A stretch of 64,000 bases of DNA from Croceifilum oryzae (GTDB lineage: Bacteria > Bacillota > Bacilli > Thermoactinomycetales > Thermoactinomycetaceae). This document shows, in pieces, positions 37,512 to 46,848 of the stretch (its first letter is position 1; each line of letters starts with the position of its first letter). The position numbers and the translations under genes were made by a program. The stretch spans positions 1 through 64,000 of the forward strand of contig NZ_JAUSUV010000008.1 of assembly GCF_030814315.1 (NCBI RefSeq). Reading direction: 5' to 3'. Below the pieces are notes generated by a model. It saw nothing but the letters and a program-made list of their open reading frames with translations, made no database searches and had not been told where the DNA came from.

Positions 37512-38801
37512 CTATACTCTTTCATCCCGAATAATGAAAACCGTCTGATATTCCGGTGTAAAATGATCTCTTAAAACAGCTTGCAGATCGTAACATGTAA
37601 GGCTCTCTAATGTCGAAACAACATCAAAAAAATTCATACCATTAAACTGGTATCGCGTAAATTCCTTTGCGATAAAATCCAACGAATTTAGCGAACGCAA
37701 AACAACACCAATTCTTCGCTTAATCGCCCGATCTATTTCCTCCTTCGAAAAACCTACTTGTTGATATGTAGTAATCGTTTCCGTGATTTGATCCGCCATA
37801 TGATCTGGATTGTTACTATTCCCACTAATCACCGAGAAACCAAAACCCCACTCAGCTGTGTAGTGAAATGAAAGTGGATCGTGAAGACTACCCGACTCAT
37901 ATAATCTTTCATACATCTTTGAGCTTGGTGAAAATAGTAAATCGAGTACCACTTGAACAGAGAGTTGATGTTTTAATAAATCTCTTCCTTGCCTTGTAGG
38001 ATTTTTCTCCTTATACCCTACGACACACTTTGGCATGCTAACTGGCATCGATATCGTTCGTTTTGCAACATAAGCAGGCGTTCCTTCAGGTACCACATGA
38101 CGAATAATTTCTTCCTTAGCTGGGAATTTTTTTGCTGACTGATTCTCCCGTACAAGCCTCATTATCTCTTCGGGATCAACATTTCCAACGATAAATAACA
38201 CCATATTACTCGGGTGGTAAAACGTTTCATAGCATATAGTTAAGTCTTTCTTTGTAATGGATGTAATCGATTCAATCGTCCCACCAACATCAATCCTTAC
38301 AGGATGCTTCTCAAACATATTTTCAATCACACCAAAATAAGCGCGCCAATCAGGATTATCAGCATACATCATAATTTCTTGCGCAATGATGCCTTTTTCC
38401 TTTTCGATAGACTGACCTGTAAAATAAGGCTTTTGAACAAAATCGAGCAACGTTTCGATATTTTTTTCAACTTGCATCATGCTAGAAAATAAATACCCCG
38501 TCCTTGTAAAGCTGGTAAATGCATTCACAGATGCTCCCTGTTCGCCAAATGCATAGAAAACGTCCTTCTCTTCATCCTCAAACATTTTATGTTCAAGAAA
38601 ATGAGCAATCCCATCAGGTACTTTTACCGGTTCCACCAGTCCCCGTGGGATAAACGTGTTATCAATCGATCCATATTTCGTTGTAAAAGTAGCAAAGGTT
38701 TCATGAAAGCCCTCTTTTGGTAAAATGTAAACATTGAGACCATTATCCAATTCTTCATGATATAGTACTTCATCTAATTGTGCATAAACCAGCTTCTTCA
38801 T
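37512..38801 (-). CDS. M16 zinc metallopeptidase, catalytic subunit type
   Basis: 429 residues from the ATG after GGAGGTGAACAGA. The inverted zinc motif HFLEH (HxxEH) lies near residue 66, and the third ligand is in KEKGIIAQEIMMY about 75 residues on, as in insulinase-type M16B peptidases. C-terminal half has the non-catalytic repeat fold. The preceding gene encodes an M16 protein without the motif, and they overlap by 32 bases, so they should form a heterodimer. In Paenibacillus paenithopeptin clusters such an M16B pair removes the leader peptides of class III lanthipeptides. The same task is inferred here from its place in the operon. It also resembles YmfH of Bacillus, so a general role is the alternative. 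Confidence 0.85.
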   Translation of the reverse strand: MKKLVYAQLDEVLYHEELDNGLNVYILPKEGFHETFATFTTKYGSIDNTFIPRGLVEPVKVPDGIAHFLEHKMFEDEEKDVFYAFGEQGASVNAFTSFTRTGYLFSSMMQVEKNIETLLDFVQKPYFTGQSIEKEKGIIAQEIMMYADNPDWRAYFGVIENMFEKHPVRIDVGGTIESITSITKKDLTICYETFYHPSNMVLFIVGNVDPEEIMRLVRENQSAKKFPAKEEIIRHVVPEGTPAYVAKRTISMPVSMPKCVVGYKEKNPTRQGRDLLKHQLSVQVVLDLLFSPSSKMYERLYESGSLHDPLSFHYTAEWGFGFSVISGNSNNPDHMADQITETITTYQQVGFSKEEIDRAIKRRIGVVLRSLNSLDFIAKEFTRYQFNGMNFFDVVSTLESLTCYDLQAVLRDHFTPEYQTVFIIRDERV

Positions 38802-40077
38802 TCTGTTCACCTCCACCAGTCAAAAAGTAGATTGTATCTAATTCCCATCTATTCGCTGCTCGAATGACATCTTGTTTCGTTACACTGCTCATTTTCTTAA
38901 CACGATCTATCACAGAAAGACGACGTTTCTCTACGATTTCAGGATAGGCTAACTCGATAACGCCTAGTGGGGTATTAATCGATCCATATAGTTGATTAAT
39001 CAACCATCCTTTTGCCTGCTCTAAATCTCTTTCTGTAAAGTCACCTTGTTGCATCGCATCTACTTGTTTTTTCATAATGTCCACAGTCTGATCATATGTA
39101 TCTAACTCAATCCCTGCCGTCATAGTGAGTACACCTTTATGAGCCTCTAACTTTGATCCAACAAAATAAGCTAGGCTATGTTTCTCCCGAACGTTCATAA
39201 ACAGTTTCGACGATGGAGAACCTCCAAAAATACAGTTTGCTACCCTCATAGCTATATAATCATCGTCCAAAAATGTTGTATATGTACGATAACCTATACA
39301 TAGTTCTCCTTGCTTCACTTCCTTTCTATCAAATACCACTTTCTCTTCTACCGGTTTTTTCCATGTACGCACGATTTGCTGCTCTTGAACAAAACGCTTA
39401 CCACCATACAGGGACGACACTATCTCCTGGGTAGAATCCTCATTAAAACTCCCTACAATGAATAGGTCCATGCGATCATGTTGAATCATTTGCTTATATA
39501 CATGGTAGATATCGTTAGGACCTAGTACATCTAGATCTTCTACTCGGCCGTACTCAGGCAAACGATACATCTCTTCGGTAAACAATTCTTCCGTCATTCG
39601 CATTGCTGCGTACGCCATCTTATTATCATAGATAGATTGAATTCTCTGTCGCAATGCTCGCTTCTCTTGCTCAACAATCTCCCCTACAAAAACACCGTTT
39701 TCCAAACACGGATCTGTCACAATCTTATGTAGTAATAGAAGTGCTTCCTGTAACAACGACACCTTATTTAATAAAAATCTTTCAGATGCAACATCTATGC
39801 GAAAAGTAATTACATGTTGATCACCATTTTTTTGAATATCTGTCATAAGCACAGCGCCATACATATCATCAAGCTTTTGTTTTATCATCGTTCTATTCGG
39901 ATAATCGGTTGTTCCACTTTGTAAAATCTCTGGAATCAACGCTCGTGCTGTCACCGTCTCTTCCGATAGAGCAGAATTGATCTTTAGCATGATAGATGTT
40001 GTTTTAAATTGATCTGTTTTCCATAAATGAAGATGTATATCTCCAAAGTCGTGGGTTGTTATCTTTACGTTGTCCAT
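38770..40077 (-). CDS. M16 peptidase-like, non-catalytic partner
   Basis: 435 residues. The M16 fold is evident (GSPSSKLFMNVREKHSLAYFVGS in the C-terminal half, split here as GSPSSKLFMNVR and EKHSLAYF), but the HxxEH zinc motif expected near residue 50 is replaced by LIPEILQSGT. It is therefore the substrate-binding, inactive subunit of the usual pair (compare YmfF with YmfH and the AlbE/AlbF proteins). It lies 11 bases after the ABC exporter gene and overlaps the catalytic subunit, fixing it in the lanthipeptide operon. Probable role: with its partner, cut the leader from the modified peptide, inside or during export. Confidence 0.82.
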   Translation of the reverse strand: MDNVKITTHDFGDIHLHLWKTDQFKTTSIMLKINSALSEETVTARALIPEILQSGTTDYPNRTMIKQKLDDMYGAVLMTDIQKNGDQHVITFRIDVASERFLLNKVSLLQEALLLLHKIVTDPCLENGVFVGEIVEQEKRALRQRIQSIYDNKMAYAAMRMTEELFTEEMYRLPEYGRVEDLDVLGPNDIYHVYKQMIQHDRMDLFIVGSFNEDSTQEIVSSLYGGKRFVQEQQIVRTWKKPVEEKVVFDRKEVKQGELCIGYRTYTTFLDDDYIAMRVANCIFGGSPSSKLFMNVREKHSLAYFVGSKLEAHKGVLTMTAGIELDTYDQTVDIMKKQVDAMQQGDFTERDLEQAKGWLINQLYGSINTPLGVIELAYPEIVEKRRLSVIDRVKKMSSVTKQDVIRAANRWELDTIYFLTGGGEQNEEAGLCTIR

Positions 40078-40088
40078 CTAACCACATC

Positions 40089-41810
40089 CTATTGAGCCAT
40101 TTTTAAATTCTGTCCCTCCACAAAATCAGCGTACTTACGATGCGTATTCATCAGCTCATCATGTTTTCCCATACCAGTCACTTTCCCTGCATCCAAGAAA
40201 ACAATTTGATCCGCATTTCGAATCGTCGAAAGCCGATGGGCGATCACTAGAGTGGTACGATTTCTCATCAAATTAACCATCGCTGTCTGCACTAATCTCT
40301 CACTTTCACTATCCAAATTAGCCGTTGCCTCATCAAGCAACAAAATCTTGGGATTCATGATAAAAGCGCGCGCAATCGCAATCCGTTGCTTTTGGCCCCC
40401 TGATAGCTTGATTCCTCTCTCTCCTACGACCGTATCATAGCCTTCAGGGAGACTACTTATAAAGTCATGTGCATTCGCTAACTTTGCATAATGAACCAAC
40501 CTCTCTTCATCAGCAGCATCCATACCATACAAGATATTTTCTCGAATCGTTCCATTCATAATGGCACTATCTTGCATCACATAACCAATCATTTTTCGCC
40601 AACTGGATAATGGAATCTGGTCAATTTGAAGTTGGTCGCACGAGATCATTCCATTGTTAAACGTATACATACGCTCAATAAGGTGAAACAAAGTTGTCTT
40701 CCCAGCACCAGATGGCCCTACAATCGCTGTCATTTGATTTGGTTGTGCTGTAAAAGATATATCTTGTAGTACTTCAGAGTTTTTATGGTAAGAAAAGGAA
40801 ACATTGTGAAAGCGAATCTGACCATCAAGAATCTTCGTACACTCATCTAACTCATCAACATTCTCTTCTGATAAAGAGTAAATCTCATACAATCTTTTAG
40901 TCGCTCCTGAAGTCGCTTTATATTCCGTAAAAAAGGAAGCTACCGAACTAATCGGTGTAATCGCTTGAATGATATAAAAAATAATCGCAACAAATGTCCC
41001 TGGAGTAAGGGTTCCATCTGCCATACGCAATCCCCCATAACCAAGTAACACAAGTACCATTAACATAATCATTCCTGAAATAAGAGGAGAAAAGATGGAT
41101 TGTAGCTTCGCCACTGTTAGATTAAGACGAAATAGAGTTTCCCCTGATTTCATCACACGTGCATACTCTTTTTTCTCCCCACTATAACTTTTAACGAGGC
41201 GCATTTCTGCTAATACACTGCTTAATTTTCCAACAAAAGTGGCCATTTCATTTTGGGTTTCCCCTGAAACTGTGTACAACCTTTTTCCGATCGGTACTAT
41301 AATCACTGTTAAAATGGGGCCCATTACTAGTAAAGCAAGAGTTAACTTCCAATCTAAAACGAATAACAATACGATGGAACCAACCACCAACAGGGCTTGA
41401 GATATAAACTCAGGTACTTTCTTTGAAACAAAATTATTTAATGTCGATACATCATCTGTTAACCGACTTACTGTCTGTCCTGTGCCATTATTATCAAAGT
41501 AATCAATGGGCAATCTCAAAATATGAGCCCACATTTTTTCCCGCAGTCGATAGATCGTATACTCACCTAGATAGGAGATCATGTAGTGTGCAATACCACT
41601 CAGTACCACATTCATCAAGAACAACCCAACCAATAAAAATACCTTGGTAGCATCAATATGAGATGTAAACGAATCAATCGTGTTTTTCGTGACCCATGGT
41701 ACTAATATTCCTAAAACAGCTGTCAACACCGATACCAAAAAGGCACCGTAAACAACTTTCTTGGGCCATTTAACCATCCTTATTAAAACTCCCACATGGG
41801 ACCTATTCAT
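40089..41810 (-). CDS. ABC exporter (membrane domain fused to ATPase)
   Basis: 573 residues from the ATG after GGGGGAGGAGATGAAGAA. Six membrane helices (about 20-310), then the ATPase with Walker A GPSGAGKTT, Q-loop YVMQDS, signature LSGGQKQR, Walker B ILLLDEATANLD and H-loop IAHR. Half-transporter, acting as a homodimer. There is no N-terminal C39 peptidase domain, so it is not a leader-cutting LanT; leader cleavage must be done by the M16 pair. Most likely it exports the mature or leader-bearing lanthipeptide. It is followed by the M16 genes at 11 bases. Confidence 0.88.
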   Translation of the reverse strand: MNRSHVGVLIRMVKWPKKVVYGAFLVSVLTAVLGILVPWVTKNTIDSFTSHIDATKVFLLVGLFLMNVVLSGIAHYMISYLGEYTIYRLREKMWAHILRLPIDYFDNNGTGQTVSRLTDDVSTLNNFVSKKVPEFISQALLVVGSIVLLFVLDWKLTLALLVMGPILTVIIVPIGKRLYTVSGETQNEMATFVGKLSSVLAEMRLVKSYSGEKKEYARVMKSGETLFRLNLTVAKLQSIFSPLISGMIMLMVLVLLGYGGLRMADGTLTPGTFVAIIFYIIQAITPISSVASFFTEYKATSGATKRLYEIYSLSEENVDELDECTKILDGQIRFHNVSFSYHKNSEVLQDISFTAQPNQMTAIVGPSGAGKTTLFHLIERMYTFNNGMISCDQLQIDQIPLSSWRKMIGYVMQDSAIMNGTIRENILYGMDAADEERLVHYAKLANAHDFISSLPEGYDTVVGERGIKLSGGQKQRIAIARAFIMNPKILLLDEATANLDSESERLVQTAMVNLMRNRTTLVIAHRLSTIRNADQIVFLDAGKVTGMGKHDELMNTHRKYADFVEGQNLKMAQ

Positions 41811-41845
41811 TTCTTCATCTCCTCCCCCGTGAACATCACTACAAA

Positions 41846-42505
41846 TCAAAACTCTTTCTGTTCGTAAATTCGAATTGAAACCACGTAGGACGCGATAAAC
41901 ATCATAAGAGAAATCCCCAAGAAAAGAATCGAAAACGGAAAATCAGGATGGACTCTAGGAAAATGATTCATTATCGCACTACCAATGGTTTCCTCATACA
42001 ACCAACCACTGAAAACAAGTATTCCAAGACTTGCAACGGTACTAATTGTCATGATTTTCTCTGCTTTTTCCACTCCTACATGATAGGTTAACGGGAATAT
42101 AACGCCTCCCATAATAAGAGTCATACCCAACCCTTTTAGAACCGACATAAGTGCAGATTCAGTAAGTACATCCTTAGCAAAGAAATCAGCTAACATAAAT
42201 GAGAGAATCCCCACACAGAAGCCCATACACAATAAAATAGAAAAGAAAAGATAATAGCTTTGTATCACACGGCTTCTTTTCAGTGGCAACGTAATCAAAA
42301 ATTTGTTCCATCCAGACATTGCTTCAAGTTTCAACCCTTCAAGTACAGGAGAGACCATGATAGCGAAAGGAAGAAAAGCTGCTAGGCGTAATGTCTGTTT
42401 ATAGGGAAGTAAGAGCAAAATAGTAGTAATAACAAAACTTAGTATCAACGAACCCTTTATACTCTTTTCATTTGAATAATATTGATTTAACAATAAGCCT
42501 TTCAT
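41846..42505 (-). CDS. ABC-2-type membrane permease
   Basis: 219 residues with about six hydrophobic helices and a positively charged first loop. It overlaps the ATPase gene by four bases and must be its partner. Such two-part systems in lantibiotic clusters give self-immunity (LanFEG-type) or export; a single permease of this size is consistent with either. The presence of a separate full exporter next to it favours immunity. I do not recognise a closer family. Confidence 0.75.
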   Translation of the reverse strand: MKGLLLNQYYSNEKSIKGSLILSFVITTILLLLPYKQTLRLAAFLPFAIMVSPVLEGLKLEAMSGWNKFLITLPLKRSRVIQSYYLFFSILLCMGFCVGILSFMLADFFAKDVLTESALMSVLKGLGMTLIMGGVIFPLTYHVGVEKAEKIMTISTVASLGILVFSGWLYEETIGSAIMNHFPRVHPDFPFSILFLGISLMMFIASYVVSIRIYEQKEF

Positions 42506-43359
42506 ACGTGCTCACCTCGCATTAACAAAAGTGTCACATCGTCAATAGAAAAATCTTTTCTCACAACCGAAGAGGGCACTTGCTCTAGATCACACACTAG
42601 CACATCAACCTGATCACTCTTCCTTTGGTATCCAACAACCAAACTTGATTCGATTTGTTCAAATTCCTTATCTGTACACTGTAATACTGCATATCTCGAC
42701 ATCAGAGTCTCTCTACTAACTTGTAATAAAATCTTTCCTGCCTTAATAAAAATGAGGACATCCGCTATCGCCTCAATATCGCTTGTAATATGCGACGATA
42801 ATAAAATACTACGTTGTCCATCCTCCACAAAACCCTTTAATACCTGTAATAAATCATGTCTACCGGACGGATCAAGTCCCGCTGTTGCTTCATCTAAAAT
42901 AAGTAATTTCGCATCGTGCGATAAGGCGACTGCTACTGAGAGTTTCATAGACATGCCTCTTGAAAAATCACCAATCTTCTTATCTATAGGTAAAGAGAAA
43001 AATGTAATGTAATATTCAAATATATCTTGATCCCAATTTTTATAGAGTAGACGAAGTACATTACCTAGCTGCTTGATGTTCAACTGCTTAGGCAAGTGCA
43101 TCTGATCAAATACGACACCGATATCTTCTCTGAGATGGGTCTTATTTGAATCCATCTCTTCTCCAAAAATTTTGACTGATCCCCCATCTCTCGATAACGT
43201 TCCTAGAATGACCCCCATCGTTGTTGATTTTCCTGCTCCATTATCCCCGATAAATCCGGCAATGGTACCTCGTGGAATTGAGAAAGAGACATCTCTTAAT
43301 ACCGTTTTTCCCCCTGAAAAACACTTACTCAGATTTTCTATTTCCAACATTACTGACAT
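42502..43359 (-). CDS. ABC-2-type transporter ATPase
   Basis: 285 residues, start after AAGGAGAGTAGAT. Walker A GDNGAGKST (about 38-46), Q-loop FDQM, signature FSRGMSMKLS instead of LSGGQ (usual in drug/bacitracin-type ATPases), Walker B LLILDEATAGLDP, and H-loop LSSHI. A C-terminal ~70-residue extension binds the permease. It energises the permease encoded by the overlapping next gene. The gene is preceded by the strong hairpin that separates it from the precursor genes. Confidence 0.85.
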   Translation of the reverse strand: MSVMLEIENLSKCFSGGKTVLRDVSFSIPRGTIAGFIGDNGAGKSTTMGVILGTLSRDGGSVKIFGEEMDSNKTHLREDIGVVFDQMHLPKQLNIKQLGNVLRLLYKNWDQDIFEYYITFFSLPIDKKIGDFSRGMSMKLSVAVALSHDAKLLILDEATAGLDPSGRHDLLQVLKGFVEDGQRSILLSSHITSDIEAIADVLIFIKAGKILLQVSRETLMSRYAVLQCTDKEFEQIESSLVVGYQRKSDQVDVLVCDLEQVPSSVVRKDFSIDDVTLLLMRGEHV

Positions 43360-43445
43360 ATCTACTCTCCTTCCACATACTGATATAGAAAAAAGGATCT
43401 CATGGAGTTTAACCTGAATCCATCATCCAACCCGTATTTAAAGCT

Positions 43446-43482
43446 GTACCATTTAGTTGAAGGATCTTCAACTAAATGGTAC
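43446..43482 (-). terminator. strong hairpin between precursor and transporter genes
   Basis: GTACCATTTAGTTGAA and its complement form a perfect 16-bp stem with a five-base loop, 14 bases after the last precursor gene. No T run follows, so it is more likely a partial terminator or an RNA-stabilising 3' structure that keeps precursor mRNA abundant relative to transporter mRNA. Confidence 0.7.
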
Positions 43483-43495
43483 AATCTAACTCATA

Positions 43496-43630
43496 TTAGC
43501 AGTTGTTACTGATAGTAGACATGCCGGATACTGTGGTTACAGTAGTACGCACAACTACTGTCCAAGTTCCCATCTCAGGTTGCTCTGAGTTGTTTTGGGC
43601 AAGTTTTTGTAGGTCCAATACTTGATTCAT
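43496..43630 (-). CDS. class III lanthipeptide precursor, copy 4 in transcription order
   Basis: 44 residues with SD AAGGAGGTGAAAAGA. Leader MNQVLDLQKLAQNNSEQPE contains the LDLQ-type motif recognised by LanKC kinases/lyases. The core of about 25 residues (MGTWTVVVRTTVTTV then SGMSTISNNC) is rich in Thr/Ser and has one Cys at the C-terminus. SGMSTISNNC fits the labionin pattern Ser-x2-Ser-x5-Cys. Protein identical to the three other copies; DNA differs only at synonymous sites (GGA for GGG, TTG for TTA). Closest copy to the strong hairpin. Leader/core border after QPE is inferred. Confidence 0.88.
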   Translation of the reverse strand: MNQVLDLQKLAQNNSEQPEMGTWTVVVRTTVTTVSGMSTISNNC

Positions 43631-43660
43631 TCTTTTCACCTCCTTAACAGTCTAATTTAA

Positions 43661-43795
43661 TTAGCAGTTGTTACTGATAGTAGACATGCCGGATACTGTG
43701 GTTACAGTAGTACGCACAACTACTGTCCAAGTCCCCATCTCAGGTTGCTCTGAGTTGTTTTGGGCAAGTTTTTGTAGATCCAATACTTGATTCAT
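43661..43795 (-). CDS. class III lanthipeptide precursor, copy 3
   Basis: Same 44-residue product as the neighbouring copies, with only synonymous differences (LDL coded TTG GAT CTA). Same SD and 30-base spacer, making a 165-bp unit. The LDLQ motif in the leader and the single C-terminal Cys with SxxSx5C are retained. Confidence 0.88.
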   Translation of the reverse strand: MNQVLDLQKLAQNNSEQPEMGTWTVVVRTTVTTVSGMSTISNNC

Positions 43796-43825
43796 TCTTT
43801 TCACCTCCTTAACAGTCTAATTTAA

Positions 43826-43960
43826 TTAGCAGTTGTTACTGATAGTAGACATGCCGGATACTGTGGTTACAGTAGTACGCACAACTACTGTCCAAGTCCC
43901 CATCTCAGGTTGCTCTGAGTTGTTTTGGGCAAGTTTTTGTAGGTCTAATACTTGATTCAT
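43826..43960 (-). CDS. class III lanthipeptide precursor, copy 2
   Basis: Identical 44-residue product; DNA nearly identical to the copy at 43991. Same SD and spacer. A tandem gene set of this kind raises precursor supply relative to the synthetase. Confidence 0.88.
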   Translation of the reverse strand: MNQVLDLQKLAQNNSEQPEMGTWTVVVRTTVTTVSGMSTISNNC

Positions 43961-43990
43961 TCTTTTCACCTCCTTAACAGTCTAATTTAA

Positions 43991-44125
43991 TTAGCAGTTG
44001 TTACTGATAGTAGACATGCCGGATACTGTGGTTACAGTAGTACGCACAACTACTGTCCAAGTCCCCATCTCAGGTTGCTCTGAGTTGTTTTGGGCAAGTT
44101 TTTGTAGGTCTAATACTTGATTCAT
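43991..44125 (-). CDS. class III lanthipeptide precursor, copy 1
   Basis: First precursor gene after lanKC, 18 bases behind its stop codon, with the SD GAGGAGGTGAAAAGA. The product is the same 44-residue peptide: LDLQ leader motif, Thr/Val-rich core and SGMSTISNNC end. LanKC would phosphorylate and dehydrate Ser/Thr, and cyclise with the sole Cys. Confidence 0.88.
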   Translation of the reverse strand: MNQVLDLQKLAQNNSEQPEMGTWTVVVRTTVTTVSGMSTISNNC

Positions 44126-44143
44126 TCTTTTCACCTCCTCTTC

Positions 44144-46768
44144 TTAATGTACTCCAACCATCGTTTTCGAGGTTTCCCTCTTATATCTAGTACCTTCATA
44201 AAATCGATCAATATTTACAATCGGGAGCCAATACAATGGGTTTTCTTGCAGTATCCCTTTCAACCCTAGTATGATACCAGAGCTACCCGAGAATAGATCA
44301 TCCGACAAACGAAACCCAAACTGACCAGGAAATGATAAATAGTTCTTTTTATCGATCAAATGTAGATTCAACAACTCCAGTATATCTTCTGTTTGAGAGT
44401 GATACGCTGTATGGTCTTTCCCGATCATTGGAGGTATTACTAGGAAGCTTCCTGCTCCATCGAATAATCCTCCGGTAATGGTAGTTCTAATCTGGGATAG
44501 ATTTGAGATGAACTTCAACTCTTCTTGAAACATGTTCTCTTCACTTACATGATTCAAATACCATATCGCAATCCCTACTCCTATCGATCCTCCTGATAGA
44601 TAAGGTAGTAGTCTACTCCGGTCATCTATCGTGTTTAATGCCTGTAATTCGTTATCTCTAACTGTTCTATTCAAATCTCTCACTACCAACTCAACCGCTC
44701 TAAAATAGTATCCTCTTTTTTTGGTAAGAGCATAGAGCGCTGAATAAAACACTGATACTCCTGACCATCCATCAATCAAACCGATTGGAAGACCTATCCA
44801 ATCTTCGACTGTAATCTCTCTATTTTCCTCCAAAAAGATATCTATTTTTGTTGCTATAGACTCGGCTTTCTCTAAAAACCTCGGGTCCATTGATTCTAAA
44901 TAGAGGCTCGCTAACGCCAAACCAATCCCTGCTAATCCTGATCTCAATGTGATATCTGAATCATCTAAGGAGCTATCTATTTCAGAAAAAATACCTAATG
45001 ACTCTTCTCTGTATCCGCTTTCGTACAGCATCCCTGCTATACCCGACTTACCGGTAAACAACCCTGCACTCTCAACCGTATCTACGCTTTTCAGTACATA
45101 CTGTGTAATCCATTGATGTACCTCATCATTTGCGCTTCCCACTCGCGAAAGTGCGATCGCTGCTCCAGCTCCTCCGCTTAAAACGTTTAACTCCCCATCA
45201 TTCTGTTCGTACTGACGTATATCACCGTTTATCAGTCTTATGTCCCCAGTTAGATTCGCTTTCATCCCATCACTAAGACCCTCTATGATGGACAAAATAT
45301 CCTTTTTTAGCATATAGCTATCGTCAATGTTATCAAACAATTGTACTTCCTCTCCAAAACCAACTAGATGATCTGTACATTTTTGATTGATATCTTGAAC
45401 AAACTGATAGAAATCGTTTCCGTAGACCGTCTTTATCCACATGTAATAGTTGTCGTTTATGTATTGATCGAGACATTCAGAAGAAAGAATTGGTAACAGA
45501 GAATAACGTACAATTTTTTGTAATGCGAACCAATCCATCGCTCCACTCGTTTTAATTTGCGAGTTTACAAACGCAGTTGTTCCCATACCTGGCTTTTCTT
45601 GAGAATTGGTTTGTTTAGCCGTTTCAAAATCGATCAAAGTCACTTGAAGATCTTCTGATATCATAATATTGGCTGGCTGTAAATCACCCATTGCTACACC
45701 TTTATCATGCATTTCTTCCATAACGACTACCAGTTGCGATAAGATCTTCCCTATTTTCACCCGATAGTCATCTATCGATTTATTTTTCATGAAAGGATAG
45801 TGGATCGCAATCCATGAATGTAAATCCATTCCTTCTATATGCTCTTCGACAAGGAAATAATGCTCCCATACCTTAAAGTGATCCAGTACATTAACAATTC
45901 CCTCTAAACTTGAAAGCTTTTCTAGTGCATCGCGCTCTATATTCTGTCTTCCTACTGCATCAACCGAGTTTCCATCTAGACCAGCCTGTGGCCGTGCCTC
46001 TTTTATAATTACCTTTTTGTTATCGGATTTTCTTTCGGCGAGATATATACCTCCACTATTAGTAAAACGGAGAGCCGTATGAATGGTATAAAGATCAAGC
46101 TTGCTCTTTTGATCTTCATTATCTGGCTTATCATTTAATGCATCTAGGTATTCATCAAATTCTTTAACGAAACTAGGCGCTTGATAAAAAGGTGTTCTCT
46201 CATCTACAGTCAGTTCGCCTTTATCATCTCTGATACATAATTCACCTTTATCATTATAGATGATATTAAAACCACCATATCGATAGTAAACGTTGCTTTT
46301 TTTCCAACATTTATCGTTCAGGATATAAGGTCCTTTTTCATAATGTTTGATCTTTTTATGAAGAGCACCTAGTAGGTGCACGAATTCACTATCGTCCTTT
46401 GGATATATAGCGATAAACTTACCAGAGCTCGCTCTGTTGGCTCCTTTCGAATTCATTTGAAGAAGCATTTCTATGTTTTTGATATGCTTAAATGCTACTT
46501 TATGTTCGATCAAAACCTCGCTTACAGCTTTTAAAACTTGCTCTGCCTCATCCATCGTCGCGCTAACATGTATTTTCCATCCCTGCTCAGGTAAAACCTT
46601 ATCTTTAAATTGATAATATCTCCATATCGTTTTTTCATCATCGGATACGATCATATCTTCTATCCGATCTTCTACGGAAAATTCTTTTACCGAATCGACC
46701 TTATCCTGCGGCCCATAATACTCAGATCCCCGTTTTAAATAGCCGTGGTAGAGCATATCACCTTTCAT
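44144..46768 (-). CDS. class III lanthipeptide synthetase (LanKC)
   Basis: 874 residues from the ATG eight bases after AAGGGG; an ATG at 46777 is too close to it. Domains: N-terminal phospho-Ser/Thr lyase (about 1-215; GWKIHVSA, SSGKFIAIYP), a Ser/Thr kinase (about 220-500; VIIKEARP, catalytic loop MGDLQPANIM, LIDFETA) and a LanC-like cyclase (about 520-870; GGAGAAIAL, GKSGIAGML, GLAGIGLALA, DGWSGVSVFY). The Cys/Cys/His zinc ligands of LanC and LanL are absent (DGWSG in place of a GWCxG-type segment; SGSSGI at the third block), which marks class III rather than class IV. It installs (methyl)lanthionine or labionin rings in the four precursors encoded next. Confidence 0.93.
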   Translation of the reverse strand: MKGDMLYHGYLKRGSEYYGPQDKVDSVKEFSVEDRIEDMIVSDDEKTIWRYYQFKDKVLPEQGWKIHVSATMDEAEQVLKAVSEVLIEHKVAFKHIKNIEMLLQMNSKGANRASSGKFIAIYPKDDSEFVHLLGALHKKIKHYEKGPYILNDKCWKKSNVYYRYGGFNIIYNDKGELCIRDDKGELTVDERTPFYQAPSFVKEFDEYLDALNDKPDNEDQKSKLDLYTIHTALRFTNSGGIYLAERKSDNKKVIIKEARPQAGLDGNSVDAVGRQNIERDALEKLSSLEGIVNVLDHFKVWEHYFLVEEHIEGMDLHSWIAIHYPFMKNKSIDDYRVKIGKILSQLVVVMEEMHDKGVAMGDLQPANIMISEDLQVTLIDFETAKQTNSQEKPGMGTTAFVNSQIKTSGAMDWFALQKIVRYSLLPILSSECLDQYINDNYYMWIKTVYGNDFYQFVQDINQKCTDHLVGFGEEVQLFDNIDDSYMLKKDILSIIEGLSDGMKANLTGDIRLINGDIRQYEQNDGELNVLSGGAGAAIALSRVGSANDEVHQWITQYVLKSVDTVESAGLFTGKSGIAGMLYESGYREESLGIFSEIDSSLDDSDITLRSGLAGIGLALASLYLESMDPRFLEKAESIATKIDIFLEENREITVEDWIGLPIGLIDGWSGVSVFYSALYALTKKRGYYFRAVELVVRDLNRTVRDNELQALNTIDDRSRLLPYLSGGSIGVGIAIWYLNHVSEENMFQEELKFISNLSQIRTTITGGLFDGAGSFLVIPPMIGKDHTAYHSQTEDILELLNLHLIDKKNYLSFPGQFGFRLSDDLFSGSSGIILGLKGILQENPLYWLPIVNIDRFYEGTRYKRETSKTMVGVH

Positions 46769-46848
46769 CCCATTCACCCCTTACATACAGCTACTATTTT
46801 TTATATTGATAGTACGCATACGAAAGCATATATTTTATAAACAGTTGT

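Noticed and set aside
40089-41810. LanT-type transporter with its own protease
   Set aside because: No N-terminal C39 domain; the protein starts directly with membrane helices.
43496-44125. Four 165-bp repeats as CRISPR or mobile repeat
   Set aside because: Each unit is a gene with its own SD and identical protein product; changes are synonymous.
44144-46768. Class IV (LanL) synthetase
   Set aside because: The cyclase domain lacks the Cys/Cys/His zinc ligands, so class III fits.
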